This document shows positions 1-9,112 of a stretch of 64,000 bases of DNA, one piece after another; the first letter of the stretch is position 1; the number at the start of each line of letters is the position of its first letter. A program made the position numbers and the translations under genes. Below the pieces are notes generated by a model, which saw nothing but the letters and a program-made list of their open reading frames with translations, did not search any database and was not told where the DNA came from. Source of the stretch: Microvirga roseola (lineage in GTDB: Bacteria > Pseudomonadota > Alphaproteobacteria > Rhizobiales > Beijerinckiaceae); NCBI RefSeq assembly GCF_020866965.1, contig NZ_JAJATX010000013.1, positions 17,608-81,607 on the forward strand, written 5' to 3'.

Positions 1-528
1 GACGATCATGATACGCTTAGGGAATCTTTCGAGGTGGAAGACCTCGTTAGAGGTGATGCCGAGCTCGCCGCCGGGAATGGCGGGCTCCATGGTCGGGTGG
101 GCGCCGACCGCCACCAGGATATAGCGGGCGCGGATCCGGGCTCCGGTCTCGAGGATGTGGACCGTGTGGGTGTCCTCGATCACGGCGCGGCTGTCGACGA
201 TCTCGACGCCGGCCTTTTCGAGGTTGCTCCGGTAGATACCCTCCAGCCGGTCGATCTCCTTGTCCTTGTTGCGGATGAGGGTCGCCCAGTCGAAGCTAGG
301 CTCTCCCACGTTCCAGCCGAAGCCTGCGGCATCGTGGAAATCGTCCGCGAAACGGCTGGCATAGACCATCAGCTTCTTGGGAACGCAGCCACGGATGACA
401 CAGGTCCCACCGACCCGGTACTCCTCCGCCACCATGACCCTCGCGCCGTGATTGGCGGCGATACGGGCGGCGCGGACGCCCCCCGATCCTCCACCGATGA
501 CGAAGAGGTCTACATCGAACTGGCTCAT
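1..528 (-). CDS. gor: glutathione-disulfide reductase, N-terminal part (cut by window start)
   Basis: Flavoprotein that reduces glutathione disulfide with NADPH in the cytoplasm. The reverse strand encodes 176 residues from an ATG at 526-528. They show an FAD-binding GGGSGG motif at residues 12-17, then the redox-active disulfide in GGTCVIRGCVPKK with cysteines at 43 and 48; this version of the motif is the glutathione reductase form rather than lipoamide dehydrogenase. A conserved YASRFADDF segment follows. The NADPH-binding and dimerisation domains lie outside the window. The start codon overlaps the stop of the upstream O-antigen-ligase-like gene (ATGA), so the two are probably translationally coupled although their functions look unrelated. 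Confidence 0.85.
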   Translation of the reverse strand, partial: MSQFDVDLFVIGGGSGGVRAARIAANHGARVMVAEEYRVGGTCVIRGCVPKKLMVYASRFADDFHDAAGFGWNVGEPSFDWATLIRNKDKEIDRLEGIYRSNLEKAGVEIVDSRAVIEDTHTVHILETGARIRARYILVAVGAHPTMEPAIPGGELGITSNEVFHLERFPKRIMIV

Positions 529-1778
529 GATCGGGTCTCCGGTCGGTTTCCTGCGGCTATCATCCATATAGTGGCGCTTCCGAGCGCTGCCGCCCACCAG
601 CCCTGCCAGGCTCCGTGCCCGACGAAGGCGACAGCCGCTGCCCCAGCGATCAGGGCAAGCGCCGCGCTTCTGACCGGCTCGGGCAGCCGGACGACATTGC
701 GCAGCACCAGAAGCAGGACGGCCAGGGCGAGGACGACGCCCACCGCTCCGAGCTCGGCCCAGATCTGGAGCGCCGCATTGTGGGGATGGCCGATGGCCAG
801 CATCGTCTGACGGTCGCTGGGCACCTGCCTGGCAATGGCCGTCCGGTGCATCCGAGGGCTGATCCCGAAGCCGCCTCCCAGAAGCGGCTGCTCCTGAACG
901 ACCGCGCCGAAGCTGTTCCAGAGCTCCACCCGCTCCCGCGAGTGCCCCTCCGCCATCCGCTCATGGAAGGAGGCCGGCAGGTAGCTGGTGAGCGGACCGA
1001 CCAGCGGGGCTCCGGCGGCGGAGAGAACCAGCCCGGCCGCCACGAGAAGGGCGGCAAGCCGCGGCGCGGCCCAGGCGAGGCAGAAGACGAGCAGCGCGAC
1101 CGCAAGGCCCAGAAGAGCGGCATTGCTGTCGGAAGAGAGCGCTACGCCAGTCAGGAGCAGCACCAGCCCGAGGCTGCAGATCCACCCATGCCGGACATGG
1201 CAGATCAGCCAGGCAACGAGCGGTGGCGTCAGCACCACCAAGGCCAGCACCGGGCGGTTGAAAATGAAGCTGTAGGCATTCACCCCCAGGGCCTGCCTCC
1301 AGGCCAACCCGGTCCTCAGCTCGAACGTGATCGACAGGCAGGCCGCGACCAAGGCCCCGGCCAGGAGCCAGAAGGCGGCGCGGGTGACGCGCCGCGCCAG
1401 GGTCAGGGCAAGAACGAAGGCAGCAGCAAGGGGGAGCACGAACTCGCCAAAGGCGTCGAGAGAGGTGGCCTTGAACTCGCTCCAGCCGATCGAGACGAGG
1501 CACCATGCCAGGAAGGCCAGCGCCGCAAGCCCTAAGGGACTCGCCAGGGCGGAGGCGGCCGTGCGCGCAAGCGGGCGCAGCTTGCCTTCCGCTGCAACGG
1601 CCCCGAGTGAGAACAGGGCGCCCGCGACGATGAAGACCGGGCTCGACCGGCTGGCGATGGCCATACCGACCGGCATCAGGGCCAGGGCGCCCATGGCCGC
1701 GCGCCGCAGGCCGTCGGCCAGACGCAGCCGTGAGGCGGGTAAGGAAGGGCCGGATGTCGCCGCATCGCAAGTACGCAT
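525..1778 (-). CDS. O-antigen ligase/polymerase family membrane protein (Wzy_C-like)
   Basis: Predicted polytopic inner-membrane protein of 417 residues, mostly hydrophobic segments (about ten to twelve). One larger periplasmic loop in the C-terminal third carries LLGGGFGISPRMH and then GHPHNAALQIWAELG. This His-rich, E-containing loop is the hallmark of the O-antigen ligase (WaaL)/Wzy_C family, which transfers or polymerises lipid-linked glycans. The acceptor and donor cannot be inferred, because no other glycan genes are nearby. It overlaps the downstream gor start by four bases. It could equally be an exopolysaccharide polymerase; the family call is firm, the substrate is not. Confidence 0.75.
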   Translation of the reverse strand: MRTCDAATSGPSLPASRLRLADGLRRAAMGALALMPVGMAIASRSSPVFIVAGALFSLGAVAAEGKLRPLARTAASALASPLGLAALAFLAWCLVSIGWSEFKATSLDAFGEFVLPLAAAFVLALTLARRVTRAAFWLLAGALVAACLSITFELRTGLAWRQALGVNAYSFIFNRPVLALVVLTPPLVAWLICHVRHGWICSLGLVLLLTGVALSSDSNAALLGLAVALLVFCLAWAAPRLAALLVAAGLVLSAAGAPLVGPLTSYLPASFHERMAEGHSRERVELWNSFGAVVQEQPLLGGGFGISPRMHRTAIARQVPSDRQTMLAIGHPHNAALQIWAELGAVGVVLALAVLLLVLRNVVRLPEPVRSAALALIAGAAAVAFVGHGAWQGWWAAALGSATIWMIAAGNRPETRS

Positions 1779-1816
1779 GGCGAGGCTCTTACGCGAAGCT
1801 TCAACAACGATAAAGA

Positions 1817-1830
1817 AGCAAGCGCTTGCT
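1817..1830. promoter_or_regulatory. 14-bp perfect palindrome upstream of tctC (operator candidate)
   Basis: AGCAAGCGCTTGCT is a perfect inverted repeat 77 bp before the tctC start. A second short inverted repeat, CGCTG-ACC-CAGCG, lies at 1868-1880. Both sit in the divergent gap between the ligase-like gene and tctC, where a repressor or activator of the transport operon would bind. No regulator gene is adjacent, so the role is inferred from symmetry and position only. Confidence 0.3.
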
Positions 1831-1906
1831 CCCTCCCATTTCCGCCTTTACCGTTCGCCGCAGGATACGCTGACCCAGCGTCAACCACTAACCTGGAGGA
1901 AACAAT

Positions 1907-2878
1907 ATGAGCCGTAATCGCAAAGGCTTGTGGCGCAGCGCTCTCGCCGTGGCCGCCATCGCGGGGTTCGTCACCTCGGCCGCGGCCCAGATGGAGCTCA
2001 AGATCATGGCTCCGGCAGGTCCGGGCGGCGGCTGGGACCAGACGGCCCGCTCAATGCAGCAGGCCCTGACGCAGGCCGGCATCGCCAAGGGCGTGCAGGT
2101 CACCAACGTTCCGGGCGCCGGCGGCAGCATCGGCCTCGCCCAGCTCGTCAACAATTCAAAGGGCGACGCCAACCAGCTCATGGTCATGGGCTACGTGATG
2201 GTGGGCTCGCTCCTCACCAACAAGTCGCCCGTCTCCCTCGATCAGGTGACGCCTATCGCCCGTCTCACGGCGGAATACGAGGCCATCGTGGTTCCGGCGG
2301 ATTCCCCGATCAAGAACGCGCAGGACCTCGCGGCGGCGATCAAGGCCGACCCGGCCAAGGTCACCTGGGCCGGCGGTTCGGCGGGCGGCGTCGACCATAT
2401 CGCGGCCGCCCTGTTCACCCAGGCGGCGGGCGCCGACCCGACCAAGCTCAACTACATCCCCTTCTCCGGCGGCGGCGAGGCCCTCGCGGCCATCCTCGGC
2501 GGCAAGGTGACGGCAGGCATTTCCGGCTACGGCGAGTTCGAAAGCCAGATCAAGGCCGGCAAGCTGCGCCTCATCGGCCTGACCTCGCCGAGCCGGGTGC
2601 CGAACATCGATGCGCCGACCATCAAGGAGCAGGGCGTCGACCTCGACATCGCCAACTGGCGCGGCGTCGTGGCTCCTCCCGGCATCTCCGACGAGCAGCG
2701 CAAGCAGCTCGTGGACGCCATGGACAAGATGTCCAAGTCCAAGGAGTGGCAGGCAATCCTGAATCAGAAGGGCTGGATGGACTCCTACATGTCGGGTGAC
2801 GCCTTCGCGAAGTTCCTGCAGAATGAGCAGGCGCGCACGAAGGAAGTGCTGGCTTCCGTCGGCCTCGTGAAGTCTTAA
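1907..2878 (+). CDS. tctC: tripartite tricarboxylate transporter substrate-binding protein (TctC/Bug family)
   Basis: Periplasmic solute-binding component of a TTT-type uptake system. The 323-residue product has a Sec signal peptide (about residues 1-28, ending SAAAQ). The Bug-fold signature follows: the [13 protein letters not shown] loop near residue 37 and [13 protein letters not shown] near 67. The length is normal for the family. The start is supported by GGAGG eight bases before the ATG. It leads the tctCBA operon and is separated from tctB by a strong hairpin. Bug proteins bind a wide range of carboxylates, so citrate cannot be assumed. Confidence 0.9.
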   Translation: MSRNRKGLWRSALAVAAIAGFVTSAAAQMELKIMAPAGPGGGWDQTARSMQQALTQAGIAKGVQVTNVPGAGGSIGLAQLVNNSKGDANQLMVMGYVMVGSLLTNKSPVSLDQVTPIARLTAEYEAIVVPADSPIKNAQDLAAAIKADPAKVTWAGGSAGGVDHIAAALFTQAAGADPTKLNYIPFSGGGEALAAILGGKVTAGISGYGEFESQIKAGKLRLIGLTSPSRVPNIDAPTIKEQGVDLDIANWRGVVAPPGISDEQRKQLVDAMDKMSKSKEWQAILNQKGWMDSYMSGDAFAKFLQNEQARTKEVLASVGLVKS

Positions 2879-2903
2879 ACTACGAACGGCATAGAGCCTT
2901 TCC

Positions 2904-2935
2904 GAAGCGCCGCGCCTGTCGCGGCGCTTCTTTTT
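2904..2935 (+). terminator. intrinsic terminator between tctC and tctB
   Basis: An 11-bp perfect G+C-rich stem (2904-2914 with 2920-2930) and five-base loop are followed by a T run. It lies inside the operon, 25 bases after the tctC stop. The likely effect is partial termination, giving more binding protein than membrane subunits. Confidence 0.85.
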
Positions 2936-2947
2936 AGGAAGATTGCC

Positions 2948-3424
2948 ATGGATCGTTCATCCACCCACCGGCGCCCGGACGCGGCGGGCCTCCTGATCGC
3001 CCTGATCCTCTTCGTGATCACGGGCCTGATCTGGTGGGATATGACCACCCTGCAGATTTCATCCGTCTATGGACCCGGTCCGAAAGCCATGCCCATCGTG
3101 GTCGCGAGCGGTCTCCTGCTGCTCGCCATCGCCAATGCGATCATCGCCTTCCGCGGCGGCCTGCCGGAGCGCGAGTCCCTCGACTGGAAGCCGATTCTCC
3201 TGATCCTCGGCGGGCTTGCAGCCCTGGTCGCCCTCATCGCCCATGGCGGCGGCTTCATTCTCGGAACCACGATCCTCTTCGCCGCAACGGCGGCCGCCTT
3301 CGGCAGACGCGCATTCCTGACGGACCTCGTGATCGGCTTCGTCCTCGCCATTCTGATCTTCGTCGTTTTCGCGAAGCTTCTCGCCCTATCCCTGCCGATG
3401 GGACCCATCGAAAACCTGTTCTGA
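2948..3424 (+). CDS. tctB: tripartite tricarboxylate transporter small membrane subunit TctB
   Basis: A 158-residue protein with four predicted membrane helices (about residues 16-34, 49-68, 80-105 and 118-145), the usual size and topology for TctB. It has the characteristic [13 protein letters not shown] segment near residue 40. It forms the membrane complex with TctA. It sits between tctC and tctA, seven bases before tctA, so it is co-translated with the large subunit. Confidence 0.85.
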   Translation: MDRSSTHRRPDAAGLLIALILFVITGLIWWDMTTLQISSVYGPGPKAMPIVVASGLLLLAIANAIIAFRGGLPERESLDWKPILLILGGLAALVALIAHGGGFILGTTILFAATAAAFGRRAFLTDLVIGFVLAILIFVVFAKLLALSLPMGPIENLF

Positions 3425-3431
3425 GGCCGCC

Positions 3432-4931
3432 ATGGACGCCTTCATTGCCCTCGCCAACGGCCTGACCGTCGCGCTTCAGCCGATCAACCTCCTCTTCGCC
3501 CTTATCGGCGTTCTGCTCGGCACGGCGGTCGGCGTTTTGCCGGGAATCGGCCCGGCGCTCACCGTGGCGTTGCTCCTGCCAATCACCTTCAGGCTCGATC
3601 CGGGCGGCTCGCTCATCATGTTCGCCGGCATCTATTACGGCGGCATGTACGGCGGCTCGACCACCTCGATCCTCATCAACACGCCCGGCGAGAGCGCCTC
3701 GATGGTGACGGCGCTCGAAGGGAACAAGATGGCCAAGGCCGGCCGCGGCGGCCCGGCGCTTGCCACCTCCGCCATCGGCTCCTTCGTGGCCGGCACCATC
3801 GCCACCATCGGGCTGGCCTTCCTTGCCCCCTATCTCGTCGACATCGCCATCCAGTTCGGGCCGGAGGATTACTTCGCGCTCATGTGCGTGGCCTTCGTCA
3901 CGGTCTCGGCGACCTTTGGCGACTCCCCCGTGCGCGGACTCACGAGCCTTTTCATCGGCCTGGTGCTTGGCCTCGTCGGCATCGACCTGCTCACCGGTCA
4001 GGCGCGCCTGACCTTCGGCGTTCCGGAACTCCTGGACGGCGTTGAGGTGACGACCCTCGCGGTCGGCCTCTTCGCCATCGGCGAGGCCCTCTACGTATCG
4101 TCCCGACGCCACCTCCACGAGGAGAAGCTCGAACCGGTGCGCGGCTCGCTCTGGATGACGAAGGCGGACTGGAAGCGCTCCTGGAAGCCCTGGCTCCGGG
4201 GCGCGGCCTTCGGCTTCCCCATCGGCGCGCTTCCGGCCGGCGGAGCCGAGATCCCGACCTTCCTGTCCTATTCGACAGAGAAGAAGCTGACGAAGCATCC
4301 GGAGGAATTCGGCCACGGCGCCATCGAGGGCGTCGCAGGCCCGGAATCCGCGAACAACGCGGCCGCCGCAGGCACCCTCGTCCCTCTCCTGACCCTGGGT
4401 CTGCCAACCTCCGCCACGGCGGCCATGCTGCTGGCGGGCTTTCAGCAATACGGCCTCAACCCCGGCCCCCTGCTCTTCGCCGAGCGCCCGGAACTGGTGT
4501 GGGGCCTGATCGCAAGCCTGTTCATCGCCAATGCGATGCTGCTGGTGCTGAACCTGCCCCTCGTGGGGCTCTGGGTCCGGCTCCTCGCCATTCCGCAGCC
4601 GTGGCTTTATGCGGGCATCCTGGTCTTCGCCACCATGGGAACCATCGCCGCCAACCCCTCCCCGGTCGAGATCGTCATGCTGAGCGTCTTCGGTGTCCTC
4701 GGCTTCCTGATGCGGCGGTTCGACTACCCCATCGCACCGGTGGTCGTCGGCCTGATCCTGGGCCCCATCGCCGAAAGCCAGCTGAGGCGCGCCCTATCGA
4801 TCAGCCTGGGCGACCCGATGGTCCTGCTCGAGAGCCCGATTTCGGCGACCCTGCTCACCATCGCCCTCATCGCCCTGATCCTGCCCTTCGTGCTCAAGGG
4901 AATGGGACGCTTCAAGGCTGTCGAGGACTGA
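3432..4931 (+). CDS. tctA: tripartite tricarboxylate transporter large permease subunit TctA
   Basis: Large integral-membrane subunit (499 residues, about twelve helices) that moves the substrate with the ion gradient. Family signatures are visible: [17 protein letters not shown] near residue 35, [19 protein letters not shown] near 72, and [19 protein letters not shown] near 300. The length matches the family. It is the last gene of the operon and is followed by a hairpin shared with the convergent gene. No catabolic genes for a particular substrate are adjacent. Confidence 0.92.
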   Translation: MDAFIALANGLTVALQPINLLFALIGVLLGTAVGVLPGIGPALTVALLLPITFRLDPGGSLIMFAGIYYGGMYGGSTTSILINTPGESASMVTALEGNKMAKAGRGGPALATSAIGSFVAGTIATIGLAFLAPYLVDIAIQFGPEDYFALMCVAFVTVSATFGDSPVRGLTSLFIGLVLGLVGIDLLTGQARLTFGVPELLDGVEVTTLAVGLFAIGEALYVSSRRHLHEEKLEPVRGSLWMTKADWKRSWKPWLRGAAFGFPIGALPAGGAEIPTFLSYSTEKKLTKHPEEFGHGAIEGVAGPESANNAAAAGTLVPLLTLGLPTSATAAMLLAGFQQYGLNPGPLLFAERPELVWGLIASLFIANAMLLVLNLPLVGLWVRLLAIPQPWLYAGILVFATMGTIAANPSPVEIVMLSVFGVLGFLMRRFDYPIAPVVVGLILGPIAESQLRRALSISLGDPMVLLESPISATLLTIALIALILPFVLKGMGRFKAVED

Positions 4932-4972
4932 AACCGTCCTAGAAGCACAGAGGCACCTGCGCCCCAAAATAG

Positions 4973-4997
4973 AAAGGCCCGGAGAACCAGGCCTTTT
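4973..4997. terminator. probable bidirectional terminator between tctA and the DUF2059 gene
   Basis: A 7-bp stem AAAGGCC/GGCCTTT with a ten-base loop has T-rich sequence on both exits. It lies between two convergent genes, as expected for a shared terminator. The stem is short, so strength is uncertain. Confidence 0.5.
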
Positions 4998-5025
4998 CAT
5001 GAGGTTGGAGCGCTTTGCTGCTGAA

Positions 5026-5526
5026 TTACTGCAGCTGGTGGCCGCGCTTACCCATTTCCTCGCGGGCGCGAGTGATGATGAATTCCGACGTGCTCTGGGT
5101 CCAGACCGCCAGGTCGCGAACGATATCATCGAGAACGGCCGGCTGGATCTGCACGTATTTCACGCCCGCCGGAGATTTGTAGAAGGCGGCGACCGCCTTC
5201 AGCTCCGCCTCGTTCATACGGCTGGCGAAGGCGCGGGCGGCGTTGTCCACCATCTCCTGCTTCTTCTTCTCCACCTCGGGGCGAATGAGGGCCACGACCT
5301 CTGCAAGATCCTTCTGGATCTCGGGACGGGTCACGTTCATCTGCTGCAGCTGGGCCAGAAGCGGCTCGGTGATGGCATCGAAGGAGCGGGTCATGCCGGA
5401 GTTGAGGGCAACCTCGCGGGCCACCTCCATGTGGCCGGCGCTCGGCTGGCCCTGTGCAAGGACGGGGCTGGCGAGGAGAAGGAGCGCGACCGAGGTCGCA
5501 GCCAGACGTGAGGCGTTACGGATCAT
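5026..5526 (-). CDS. secreted DUF2059 protein
   Basis: Function unknown. The 166-residue product starts at the ATG at 5524-5526, with GGAG upstream; a longer reading frame would run into rpiA. It has a clear signal peptide (about residues 1-24, ending SPVLAQ) and is then helical. The C-terminal half carries the DUF2059 pattern ELKAVAAFYKSPAGVKY, a conserved tail seen in many alphaproteobacterial periplasmic proteins. It lies 31 bases downstream of rpiA on the same strand, so co-transcription is likely. Confidence 0.75.
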   Translation of the reverse strand: MIRNASRLAATSVALLLLASPVLAQGQPSAGHMEVAREVALNSGMTRSFDAITEPLLAQLQQMNVTRPEIQKDLAEVVALIRPEVEKKKQEMVDNAARAFASRMNEAELKAVAAFYKSPAGVKYVQIQPAVLDDIVRDLAVWTQSTSEFIITRAREEMGKRGHQLQ

Positions 5527-5557
5527 GAGAAGAAACTCCAGTCGTAGGGGCTTATGG

Positions 5558-6253
5558 TCAGATCTGACCGAGTTCGACAAGCCCCTCCCCGGTCGCGATG
5601 ATCGCTCCGGTGGCGAGGCCGATAAAAAGACCATGCTCGACGACGCCGGGGACGTTGTTGAGCGTCGAGGCCAGGACGTTCGGCTTTTCGATGCGCCCGA
5701 GATGGGCATCGAGAATGAAATGTCCGCCATCCGTGACGTAGGGCGCTCCGTCGGCGGCGCGCCGGAGATGGAGCTCGCCCTGTGCCCCCAGGCTTTCCAG
5801 AAGCTTGGAAATGGCGTGCTCGATAGCCGTGAGGCCGAAAGGCACCACCTCGATGGGCAGGGGAAACTTTCCGAGCTTCGCCACGCGCTTGGAGCTGTCG
5901 GCTACGACGATCATCCGGCGGCTAGATGCGGCGACGATCTTCTCACGCAGGAGCGCGCCCCCGCCGCCCTTGATGAGGCGCAGGTCGTCGTCGATCTCGT
6001 CGGCCCCGTCCACTGTCAGGTCGAGTTCGGGCGTCTCGTCGAGGGTCGTGAGGGGAATGCCCTCGCGCTGCGCCTGCTCGCGGGTCGCCTCGGAGGTCGG
6101 AATGCCGACGACCTGGAGCCCGCCACGCACGCGCTCGCCGATGGCGGCGACGAAGTGCTTCGCCGTCGAGCCGGTGCCGAGCCCCAGCCTCATGCCGTCG
6201 GAGACGAGCTCCGCTGCCCGTTCGGCGGCCGCCCGCTTGAGATTGTCGCTCAC
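5558..6253 (-). CDS. rpiA: ribose-5-phosphate isomerase A
   Basis: Interconverts ribose 5-phosphate and ribulose 5-phosphate in the pentose phosphate pathway. The phosphate loop [11 protein letters not shown] lies near residue 23. The catalytic motifs DGADEID and [11 protein letters not shown] follow, all intact. I chose the GTG start at 6251-6253, which has GAGAGG six bases upstream and gives 231 residues, close to family length. An upstream ATG at 6310 would add 19 residues without family character. The gene is transcribed toward the DUF2059 gene. Confidence 0.93.
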   Translation of the reverse strand: MSDNLKRAAAERAAELVSDGMRLGLGTGSTAKHFVAAIGERVRGGLQVVGIPTSEATREQAQREGIPLTTLDETPELDLTVDGADEIDDDLRLIKGGGGALLREKIVAASSRRMIVVADSSKRVAKLGKFPLPIEVVPFGLTAIEHAISKLLESLGAQGELHLRRAADGAPYVTDGGHFILDAHLGRIEKPNVLASTLNNVPGVVEHGLFIGLATGAIIATGEGLVELGQI

Positions 6254-6375
6254 GAAGAACCTCTCGTTAGTTCGCCCTGCCGGAAGGGGTGCGTTGCCCG
6301 CCTCTAGCATGTGAGGGCCTTGGGAAGAAAGAAGGTTTCACACCTGACCGAGACCGCAAAACCCGGCAAGTGGAC

Positions 6376-6831
6376 TTAGGGACGCTGCGGCGAAGCTCCC
6401 GTTCCGGACCCGACGCTCGGGGTCGCCGCAGGCTGGGCCGCCCTCGAGGCCGCCGGCGACGGGCTCGCCTGCGGAGTGCACACCACACGCTCCTCGAAGA
6501 CGTAGCAGATGCTCATCTCACCGGTCCGGAAATTCACCCGGAACACGCCCCCTTCCCGCTCGTGGCGGGAGGCAACGAGGCCGTACTCCCCCGGCTGCTG
6601 GGCTCCCGCCCCCTCGCCGGAACTGAAGCAGAGGGTCACGCCGACGGTCCCTTCCTGGAGGCCATATTGGCACGAGCTCACCTCGCCGGTGATCCGGTCG
6701 ATCCTATAGATCCGGTTCAGGTCTGTCTGGGGCGCGGGCACGAAATCGTAGGACGCGCCCAGGGCCGGACCGGTCAGGATACCGAGCGCCAGGACGCTGG
6801 ACAGGCCCGCCGCAGAACCAAAGAACCGCAT
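6376..6831 (-). CDS. small secreted protein with an internal duplication, unknown function
   Basis: I do not recognise the family. The 151-residue product has a signal peptide (about residues 1-25, ending ALGAS). Two related motifs follow: RIYRIDRITGEVSSC near residue 41 and GVFRVNFRTGEMSIC near 95. Each ends in a cysteine and reads like a strand-turn-strand unit. The C-terminus is low-complexity Ala/Pro/Ser. It is a separate minus-strand gene between rpiA and the divergent gph. An envelope or periplasmic location is likely. Confidence 0.6.
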   Translation of the reverse strand: MRFFGSAAGLSSVLALGILTGPALGASYDFVPAPQTDLNRIYRIDRITGEVSSCQYGLQEGTVGVTLCFSSGEGAGAQQPGEYGLVASRHEREGGVFRVNFRTGEMSICYVFEERVVCTPQASPSPAASRAAQPAATPSVGSGTGASPQRP

Positions 6832-6922
6832 TCATCACTCCATTCGGTAAGAACGAATCAACCATAAGCACCATATCATCCCTGTGATTGATTCCTTCGC
6901 CGTCAGCAGGTAACCGACCTTC

Positions 6923-7624
6923 ATGGCCAATCAGAAACCGTCCATCGCCCCGCCCATCGCCGTCTTCGACCTCGATGGAACCCTGGCGGATACGGCCGGC
7001 GACCTCGTCGGAACTCTCAACGTGATCCTTGAGCGGGAGGGGCTTGCGCCCCTGCCGGTGCACCAGGCGCGCGACATGATCGGCGCGGGAGCGAGGGCAT
7101 TGATCGAGCGCGGTTTCGAGGCCGCGGGACGGGAGTTGACCCCCGATCATCTTGATACGCTCTTCCAACAGTTCATGGTCCATTACGGAGAGAATATCTG
7201 CGTCCGGACGGAGCTGTATCCCGGCGTGACCGAGGCCCTCGACCGGCTCGAGCGGGCGGGATTCATCCTCGCGGTCTGCACCAACAAGGTGGAGGAGCAT
7301 TCGCTCAGGCTCCTGGACGAGCTGAAGATCGGGCATCGCTTCGCCGCCAATTGCGGCCGCAATACCTTCCCCTACTTCAAGCCCGACCCCCGGCACCTGA
7401 CGCTTACCATCGAGCGGGCGGGCGGCGATCCGGCCCGGGCGATCATGGTGGGAGATTCGCGGACGGATATCGTGACCGCCAAGATCGCCGGCATCCCGGT
7501 CATCGCCGTTCCCTTCGGCTATACCGACGTTCCGGTGCGGGAACTGGGGCCGGATCTGGTCATCGACCACTTCGACCAGCTTTTCGCCGCCGTTGAGAAC
7601 ATCATGAAGCCGATGGCGGCCTGA
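6923..7624 (+). CDS. gph: phosphoglycolate phosphatase (HAD superfamily)
   Basis: Hydrolyses 2-phosphoglycolate formed by oxygenase activity or DNA end repair. The 233-residue protein has all four HAD motifs: FDLDGTLAD near residue 15 (nucleophile Asp), VCTNK near 118, the lysine in FKPDP near 155, and GDSRTDI near 175. Cap-domain placement is that of the Gph/PGP subfamily. Substrate assignment within HAD enzymes is always less sure than the fold. It is followed by a convergent tRNA gene. Confidence 0.8.
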   Translation: MANQKPSIAPPIAVFDLDGTLADTAGDLVGTLNVILEREGLAPLPVHQARDMIGAGARALIERGFEAAGRELTPDHLDTLFQQFMVHYGENICVRTELYPGVTEALDRLERAGFILAVCTNKVEEHSLRLLDELKIGHRFAANCGRNTFPYFKPDPRHLTLTIERAGGDPARAIMVGDSRTDIVTAKIAGIPVIAVPFGYTDVPVRELGPDLVIDHFDQLFAAVENIMKPMAA

Positions 7625-7684
7625 CGCGCAAAAAAACCTCGCCGCCCGAAGATGCGACCATCGAACCTGATTGTCAGAGGAAAA

Positions 7685-7759
7685 TGGTGGGCGCGACAGG
7701 GATTGAACCTGTGACCCTTCGCGTGTGAAGCGAATGCTCTCCCGCTGAGCTACGCGCCC
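7685..7759 (-). tRNA. tRNA-Val (anticodon CAC)
   Basis: The reverse strand folds into a 75-nt cloverleaf with acceptor GGGCGCG/CGCGCCC and an encoded CCA end. The D arm is AGCTCAGCGGGAGAGC. The anticodon stem is TTCGC/GCGAA with loop TTCACAC, giving anticodon CAC. The T arm contains GGTTCAATCC. It reads GTG codons, common in this G+C-rich genome. Confidence 0.97.
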
Positions 7760-8016
7760 TGACCAGCGCCTTCTAAGGTCGTCCGGCCCCCGGCGTCAAG
7801 CAAAGAAGCGGAGAGACGGCGAACATTTCGCCCGGCGGCCTTGGAATGCCCGCCTTTAACCGCTTGCTTACGACGTGCGGAAAAGCCGGGAGCAGGGCTG
7901 CAACGTTGCTCTAGGATTCAATGCCCGATCTCTGATAAGCATCGTTTCGAAGCGTGGCCGTTGTGTCGAGCAATCGTTAAGAGCCCGCATCTCACCTTCT
8001 TGATTTCGAGGCACAT

Positions 8017-8616
8017 ATGGGACGCTCCCGAGCCGCCCTGTCCGGATTAGTCTGCGCCTTCGTCGCCCTCGCGACGCCCGCCGCGGCACTGAATGCGATC
8101 GACCCCCTCACCCGCCAGCCGCTCTACAGCCCGCAAGAGGCGCTCGAGCAAGAGGCCAGGAAGGCTCAGGCCGCGCCCCCTCCGCGCGAGATCGTTCCCT
8201 TTGAGGGACGCTATGCGCCGGGAACGATCGTCGTCTCTACAAGCGAGCGCCGTCTCTGGTTCGTTCTGGGCAATGGCCAAGCCGTTCAGTACGGCGTGGG
8301 CGTCGGCCGCCCCGGCTTCACCTGGGCCGGCGCCCATTCCGTCACCATGAAGCGGGAATGGCCGGATTGGCGTCCCCCGGCGGAGATGCTCAAGCGCCGC
8401 CCCGACCTGCCGCGCTACATGGAGGGCGGCCCCGAGAACCCGCTCGGCGCGCGCGCCCTGTATATCGGCAGCACGATCTATCGCATCCATGGCTCCAACG
8501 AGCCGGAGACCATCGGCGAGGCGGTCTCCTCGGGCTGCATCCGCATGACCAACGAGGACGTGATCGACCTCTATAACCGCGCCAAGGTCGGCGCCCGGGT
8601 CGTGGTGCTGCGCTAA
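8017..8616 (+). CDS. L,D-transpeptidase (YkuD/ErfK family), secreted
   Basis: Periplasmic peptidoglycan (or lipoprotein-peptidoglycan) crosslinking enzyme. The 199-residue protein has a signal peptide (about residues 1-24), a short linker and a YkuD domain from about residue 65. The catalytic block is complete: RIHGSN with its histidine, then SSGCIRM with the nucleophilic cysteine. Many rhizobial genomes carry numerous paralogues of this size, so the exact crosslink made is unknown. A terminator follows immediately. Confidence 0.88.
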   Translation: MGRSRAALSGLVCAFVALATPAAALNAIDPLTRQPLYSPQEALEQEARKAQAAPPPREIVPFEGRYAPGTIVVSTSERRLWFVLGNGQAVQYGVGVGRPGFTWAGAHSVTMKREWPDWRPPAEMLKRRPDLPRYMEGGPENPLGARALYIGSTIYRIHGSNEPETIGEAVSSGCIRMTNEDVIDLYNRAKVGARVVVLR

Positions 8617-8625
8617 AGGATATGG

Positions 8626-8653
8626 AAGGGCCGGCCCATCGCTGGCCTTTTTT
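8626..8653 (+). terminator. intrinsic terminator after the L,D-transpeptidase gene
   Basis: A stem of seven pairs (one G-U) around GGCC is followed by six T residues, ten bases after the stop codon. It separates the gene from the convergent DUF971 gene. Confidence 0.7.
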
Positions 8654-9024
8654 CATCGCCGGACCGGATCGCGCGACAGCCCCTTGGCCGCCAGTTCGTC
8701 GAGATAGGACTGCCACTTCTGCGGCTGCTCCGCTCCGAGGCGGTAGAGATAATCCCAGCCGTAGATGCCCGTGTCGTGCATGTCGTCGAAGACGAGCTTC
8801 ACGGCGTAGTTGCCCACGGGCTCGACGCCGATGATCGCCACGTCGCGCTTGCCGGGCACCGTCTTGCGCTCGGCCGGGCTGTGCCCCTGGACCTCCGCCG
8901 AGGGGCTTGTGACGCGCAGATACTCGGCGGGCAGGTCGAAGGCACTTCCGTCGTCGAAAGCGACGCGCAGGCTGCGCCTGTCCTTGGCGAGCCGCAGCTC
9001 CGTCGGCCAGCGTTCGGGTGTCAT
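8653..9024 (-). CDS. DUF971 / gamma-butyrobetaine hydroxylase-like N-terminal domain protein
   Basis: A stand-alone 123-residue DUF971 domain. The ATG at 9022-9024 has GAGG nine bases upstream. The product begins with the LRLAKDRRSLRVAFDDG strand pair and contains the conserved NYAVKLVFDDMHDTGIYGW stretch near residue 75. In eukaryotes this domain is fused to 2-oxoglutarate oxygenases. Bacterial single-domain versions are linked with iron-sulfur or cofactor metabolism, without a settled activity. It is divergent from moaA, the nearest cofactor gene. Confidence 0.8.
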   Translation of the reverse strand: MTPERWPTELRLAKDRRSLRVAFDDGSAFDLPAEYLRVTSPSAEVQGHSPAERKTVPGKRDVAIIGVEPVGNYAVKLVFDDMHDTGIYGWDYLYRLGAEQPQKWQSYLDELAAKGLSRDPVRR

Positions 9025-9112
9025 CGGGCAAAACCTCTTCGTGGGTTCGTGATTTGACGCTAGCTGCGCTAACACTAAGTTTAGAGCAAGCTTTCGCACA
9101 AGAACGATAAGG

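Noticed and set aside
7685..7759. tRNA-Val as an integration site for a genomic island
   Set aside because: No integrase lies nearby and no partial copy of the tRNA 3' end was noticed in the flanking sequence.
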